From the NCBI GenBank assembly GCA_003024985.2, contig PXIH01S0002314.1: a stretch of DNA of 11,725 bases, one strand, 5' to 3'. Of this stretch, positions 8,531-11,725 are shown piece after piece (position 1 is the first letter of the stretch; the number at the start of each line of letters is the position of its first letter). A program made the translations under genes and the position numbers. This stretch comes from Euperipatoides rowelli. Its lineage: Eukaryota > Onychophora > Udeonychophora > Euonychophora > Peripatopsidae. A model generated the notes under the pieces. The model was not told the DNA's origin. It ran no database searches and saw only the letters and a list, made by a program, of their open reading frames with translations.

Positions 8531-8780
8531 TTATGTAAAACATTCAGCACATATTTTCTTTTTATGAGTTAAACAAATGAAATTGGAGCATTTATCACAC
8601 CTGCTTTTAGATTTACGATCCAAAGATCGAGGACAAAATCCACATGTTCCAGAAGTTATGTATTTTCTGAATTCCTCTGGTTGTGTAGGTGGTTCAATGT
8701 TTAATATGGCTTAATGATCCATGCTGAAGATGCTCTCTCATATGGGGCTCAATAAGCAAGTTTACCTTACAGTATTCCTA
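8531..8780 (-). pseudogene. piggyBac transposase C-terminal remnant (cysteine-rich domain)
   Basis: On the minus strand, 60 codons (including the TAA stop) from 8710 down to 8531 encode an intact C-terminal zinc-binding domain. It runs from PPTQPEEFRKYITSGTCGFC through RCDKC and ICLTHKKKICAECF to the stop. The spacing is C-x2-C-x11-C-x2-C-x4-C-x2-H-x4-C-x2-C, the pattern of the piggyBac cysteine-rich domain that contacts the transposon ends. Upstream, a second frame (about 8780-8703) reads EYCKVNLLIEPHMREHLQHG and continues SLSHI, and is linked to the domain by a one-base shift near 8700-8708. The first frame has a TAA at 8711-8713 just upstream. Everything N-terminal to this, including the DDD catalytic core, is absent. 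The remnant cannot encode a working transposase. Its stop lies about 150 bp from the element's left end, the expected position for the 3' end of the gene. Confidence 0.92.
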
Positions 8781-8801
8781 CCCAGGGTACTGACAAACCC
8801 C
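8767..8801. repeat. internal copy of the subterminal repeat
   Basis: This direct copy of 8403-8437 lies where the transposase remnant's reading frame fades, far from either end. It has the orientation of the left-end copy. It may mark a deletion or rearrangement junction that brought a second end sequence inside the element. Confidence 0.85.
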
Positions 8802-8978
8802 AAAGTTTTTATAATAAAGAAAAGAAACAATGAAATAACTGAGTGATGCTTACTGAAAGACTATCTATAGGTAAGATGAGGATACACAAAATCACAAGTA
8901 GTGCCAATGTGGTCTTTAGCGGGAATGAAGAAAATTTTTTTTGGTGGGGTATTCCAGTACCCCAGGTAGGAATGCAGG

Positions 8979-8982
8979 TTAA
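8979..8982. repeat. right TTAA target site of the piggyBac-type element
   Basis: TTAA directly follows the right tip GGTAGGAATGCAGG, matching the left TTAA. Confidence 0.88.
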
Positions 8983-10590
8983 TGTAAAAATGTCAACATC
9001 CAACAAAGCAGAATGAAGCATTGCTGTAGTAATAACATCACAGACTACTGTACATCATTGAAGTATAAAACATTGCAAAAATGGTGTCACAATTAATACA
9101 GTGCATTACATTTTAATTAGGATTATAGCTACGGTTAGCAGATATAGGCTGGTAACAGTTAATATACCACCTCCAAGCCATGTTCACATCACAACCCATA
9201 TTGATATGTTACTGTTAGTTACTAATGGTGTGCTTCTGCCATTTATTTTATATTGTGTATCTAAATTGAAATTTTTTTTACACATTAATTTAAAATCTAC
9301 CATTAACGTTAAAATCCTAGTTAAAATTTACTATATATTTAATTTAGTAACTTCCACAATTATTAATTAAATTTTTCCATCGTTTACTACTTCAATATTC
9401 ATTATTGATAATGTATAGATTATTACTCTTGTCATTTCAGTATTATTGTGGGTTCAATTACAGCAATGTTACAATGATGACACATATAATTAATAAGTGG
9501 AGTAAATTATAAGTAAGGGAAATAAACAAACAATGTATTATGTAGGATTGTAGAACTTATCAAATTTCTTATAATGTTGACCCTTTCTTCTTCTTTTTTG
9601 TAGACCTTTTCTTTTTCTTTATTTTGAAGCAGTTGTTTCTTTTCAGCTGACACTTATCATGAATGAATTCAGCTGTTTTTATTAAAGTGAATGTTTCCAA
9701 AGGAAGGAGGTTTTTTTTGTCTTTTCTGTATTATGGGAGGCAATCCAGAACACCTCAATTTTATCTCCCATACTGTGGAAATCAAACCCCTCTCCTCCCT
9801 AAAAAAACCCACAACAATTAAACAAACAAGGATTTTCACACCTTGGAAAGAATATGCTAATGATTAGAAGCATCACTGTGACACATAAGATGACTTAATT
9901 CAATGTCAAATTAAAATGACCCCCCCCTCTCTCCCCTTACACTTAAAATCTTTATTAACTAACAATATACTGTATTTGATAATTTTACTTTCTTGTTTTT
10001 ATTGCTTATGTTAAATTGTTTTAATTTATTCTAGCTTCAGTTTGTGTTGTTCTCATTTTGTTCTAATTTTCTTGGTTCTATTGATATACTTGTAAAGTAA
10101 TTACACCAGTTATTAAATTATCTTTTATCAATCTTTAGATGACAGACCAATAATTATATTCAGAGTAAATTGAGATTTAAATTAGGACTACAATGAGATC
10201 AAAAGAATTATTAAATATAATAAATTAGAATTTAGAATGTGTTCACGTTTCTTGTATTGCTGAGACTAATTAGATAATTATTACTGTAAAGACATTAAAA
10301 ACATGTATCCTCCTTTCTTTATTTAAAATTATTTTTATTTTATTCAGGCAACTTACAAACATATTGTAATAAATTAATTCTTTGTTATAGAATCACACTA
10401 TGACTTTGTACTATCTTTTATATTGGTATATATGGTTTCACTATTATTATTTTAATTACAGTATGTATTGTTAGCCTATTGTTTCTCATCATTTAGGAAA
10501 ATTTATAGATGTATTTAAAAAAATTCAAGCTGGGGATTTTTTTCTTACACTAAACACTTTTTCATTTATTGTTATTTATAAAGTGCAATA
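8983..10590. other. AT-rich non-coding stretch
   Basis: No gene is supported. A stop-free plus-strand frame covers 9101-9370, but its product is a hydrophobic, Ile/Leu/Val-rich string of the kind AT-rich DNA produces by chance. A pyrimidine tract of C and T occupies 9920-9938. Acceptor-like sequences occur near 9440 (CATTTCAG) and at 9581-9603 (long pyrimidine run then TAG), without open frames that could be joined to them. Confidence 0.7.
9709..9809. repeat. nested inverted repeats
   Basis: The outer pair is GGTTTTTTT at 9709-9717 with AAAAAAACC at 9801-9809. The inner pair is TATGGGAG at 9732-9739 with CTCCCATA at 9765-9772. G-rich DNA lies on the left arm and C-rich DNA on the right. The arms are short and no target duplication is seen, so this may be a decayed foldback or chance. 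Confidence 0.45.
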
Positions 10591-10591
10591 T

Positions 10592-10650
10592 ATACTGTAT
10601 TTAAACATATACAGTATATATATTTAAACTTGTACAGTATATACTGTACA
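10592..10650. repeat. TACAGTAT palindromes and a 23-bp tandem pair
   Basis: TATTTAAAC-NNNN-ACAGTATATA occurs twice head to tail (10598-10620 and 10621-10643), matching at 21 of 23 bases. The second unit runs into a perfect 20-bp palindrome TGTACAGTATATACTGTACA at 10631-10650. TATACTGTAT at 10591-10600 pairs with ATACAGTATA at 10609-10618. The whole block can fold in several ways. It may have grown by slippage or be the remnant of a satellite-like repeat. Confidence 0.85.
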
Positions 10651-10789
10651 TAAGACAGACCATAAAAAGATGCAGTATATGCAAATAAATAAATTTAAAA
10701 ATAATGAATCTTAAATGTCGAATATACAAAGAAAAGCTACTTGAAGTGATCGGTTCCCATTCCCTATAAAATAACAAATATCAAAAATC

Positions 10790-10797
10790 ATATAGTG
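10790..10797. repeat. left target-site duplication of the second hAT-type element
   Basis: ATATAGTG precedes the element and matches ATATAATG on the right at 7 of 8 bases. Confidence 0.82.
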
Positions 10798-11304
10798 CAT
10801 GGATTCTCAAACTGTAGTACATGTACCACTAGTGGTACATAACATGATTTCAGGTGATACACAGAGATGTAACAAAAAAAACAAAAACAAATACATAATA
10901 TACTGTACATACAGTATATCCAATGCATTATGAATCAATAATTTTTTCTTGCTATAAAATGCATTATTTGCAGTTGGTTATCAATATGTCCATGTCCTAA
11001 ATCATTGTTTAGTTAGTTAAGTTATGATGCATTTAGTACATTTGATATTAGATTTTAATTTTAAATGAACGACATAATATATAAGATGAAAATGGACATT
11101 GGATAAAAGTAAATAATAGCTTACGTGCGATAATTATTATAATAAAACTATGTTTTTTTTTTGACAAAATTGTTTATTTTATTCTGTTTGTCCTTTGACC
11201 ATAAACACATACTCCTAGCTGCACAAAGTCCAAATTACGAAATATGCACATGGTGATACATGAATTTTAACTGGTACAACATTCCAAAAGTTTGAGGACC
11301 CCTG
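10798..11304. mobile_element. non-autonomous hAT-type DNA transposon, 507 bp
   Basis: The left end reads CATGGATTCTCAAACTG and the reverse complement of the right end reads CAGGGGTCCTCAAACTTTTG. Twelve of the first 15 bases agree, and both derive from the CAGGGGTTCTCAAAC tip. Eight-base duplications flank it (10790-10797 and 11305-11312, 7 of 8 matching). Just inside the left end is a perfect 20-bp palindrome at 10821-10840. GGTGATAC occurs near both ends in the same direction (10853-10860 and 11252-11259). The interior is AT-rich with no transposase visible. Its tips resemble those of the element at 4395-4828, but length, interior and base composition differ, so it is a separate family or an older copy. 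Confidence 0.87.
10821..10840. repeat. 20-bp perfect palindrome near the hAT left end
   Basis: ATGTACCACTAGTGGTACAT is fully self-complementary. Sequence of the type GTACCACTAGTGGTAC just inside the tip is shared by widespread hAT families, so this is likely a conserved subterminal site for transposase binding. That role is inferred. Confidence 0.9.
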
Positions 11305-11312
11305 ATATAATG
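11305..11312. repeat. right target-site duplication of the second hAT-type element
   Basis: ATATAATG directly follows the terminal ACCCCTG and differs from the left copy at one base. Confidence 0.82.
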
Positions 11313-11443
11313 CAATGTTTATAAATAATTTTATGAAATTAAAAAAAAAAAAAAATTAGCCTATAATTGTTTCAATTTATAGGTAAGAATTTTTTAAAAA
11401 AAAACACGTTTTTATGCAGATATTAAACCATACATATATTTAA

Positions 11444-11725
11444 AGGGGCTGGTCAGCATTTGTAGCCCCAAAGGGCTTAAGCAATTTTGATAATTTTATT
11501 TAACGAATATATAGAGTCTACACTCACCTTCAATGTGGTATATTAGAGAACACTTCGTTGTCTACGGTTCACGCTCGTTTTAGCAAAATACAGCCTCGGA
11601 AATCATCACTTACATGTTTATATCGCCATTATTGTTAAATACCACCTGGTGAGTTTTACTATAAACGTGACAACTACTTTTTTTTTGAATGAATGATGGA
11701 TTTTTGGGTGTCTGAAATAAATAGA
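11444..11725. mobile_element. possible transposon end cut by the window edge
   Basis: TTAA at 11440-11443 is followed by AGGGGCTGGTCAG, a G-rich tip of the sort seen in Kolobok-like and other TTAA-targeting elements. GGGGCT (11445-11450) pairs with AGCCCC (11464-11469) to form a small hairpin at the supposed end. The following 280 bp are richer in GC and CpG than the window average, with clustered CpGs at about 11505-11670. The other end is not in the window, so neither the border nor the superfamily can be confirmed. A minus-strand exon is an alternative, because ATTGAAG/GTGAGTG at about 11521-11534 is a consensus splice donor. Confidence 0.22.

Larger units (their letters stand above)
8377..8978. 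mobile_element. internally deleted piggyBac-type transposon, 602 bp
   Basis: Both ends abut TTAA (8373-8376 and 8979-8982). The left tip CCCTGCATCCCTACC and the reverse complement of the right tip CCTGCATTCCTACC are inverted partners. Subterminal motif ATTCCTACCYRGGGTACTGR occurs at 8410-8429, at 8774-8793 in the same direction, and inverted at 8954-8973 where it overlaps the right end. At the left end a spacer of about 20 bases separates tip and motif, so the two ends are asymmetric, as is usual for piggyBac. Inside, the minus strand keeps the last part of a piggyBac transposase (8531-8780), which confirms the superfamily independently of the ends. Autonomous relatives are about 2-3 kb, so most of the gene has been lost. 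A stop-free minus-strand frame at 8809-9021 crosses the right border and is not a gene. Confidence 0.93.

Noticed and set aside
8809-9021. 70-codon minus-strand open frame
   Set aside because: It crosses the right border of the piggyBac-type element at 8978-8982, so it joins transposon end and flank. Its composition is hydrophobic and resembles no family.
9101-9370. 89-codon plus-strand open frame with hydrophobic product
   Set aside because: It starts inside AT-rich DNA, has Ile/Leu/Val/Thr-rich low-information composition and no recognisable domain. Its length is near the chance maximum for a window of this size and composition.
9919-9938. Pyrimidine tract as a splice-acceptor tract
   Set aside because: No AG follows at a suitable distance with an open frame. 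It is recorded only as a strand-asymmetric simple sequence.
1-11725. CRISPR array, tRNA or rRNA genes, prokaryotic operon
   Set aside because: No regularly spaced identical repeats, no cloverleaf with a TTCRANNC-type arm and anticodon stem, no rRNA-like conserved blocks and no ribosome-binding-site-led gene series were seen on either strand.

Overview
The window looks like non-coding DNA from an animal nuclear genome. It is very AT-rich (roughly 28% GC by eye), full of poly-A and poly-T runs, and has no gene-dense, RBS-led reading frames such as bacteria, phages or organelles show. It carries remnants of cut-and-paste DNA transposons typical of metazoans: two hAT-type elements and one piggyBac-type element. 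The species cannot be named from the sequence. An aquatic invertebrate or a basal or fish-like chordate would fit the repeat types, but that is inference only. No convincing host gene was found. The longest stop-free frames (70-89 codons) are about what chance gives at this base composition, and three of them are explained or contradicted by repeats or by the lack of an ATG. The window is most simply an intergenic or long-intron segment.

Layout. Positions 1-1036 are AT-rich and featureless. At 1037-1643 there is a possible element with short inverted ends (GTTCGTCATTA), part of a cluster of four such motifs reaching 1672. A perfect 17-bp-stem hairpin lies at 1955-1993. Positions 1994-4190 are mostly AT-rich, with a possible splice acceptor followed by a short open frame at 3271-3381 and a foldback at 3378-3508. 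Nested palindromes occupy 4197-4311. A GC- and CpG-rich hAT-type element at 4395-4828 has matching 8-bp target duplications. A patch dense in TCAGA/TCTGA motifs at 4910-5063 may belong to another decayed element. Positions 5104-8376 are a long AT-rich stretch with a 21-bp poly-A and one palindrome.

A piggyBac-type element at 8377-8978, flanked by TTAA on both sides, retains on the minus strand the C-terminal cysteine/histidine-rich domain of its transposase, broken from the upstream piece by a frameshift. Positions 8983-10590 are AT-rich. A block of TACAGTAT/ATACTGTA palindromes and a 23-bp tandem pair follow at 10592-10650. A second hAT-type element at 10798-11304 has 8-bp target duplications. 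The last 285 bp are GC-richer and start with TTAA plus AGGGGCTGG. They may be the truncated end of another transposon, or may hold a minus-strand exon with a consensus splice donor.

No genes work together here. The content is a record of DNA-transposon insertion and decay, and no transposase in the window could be functional.
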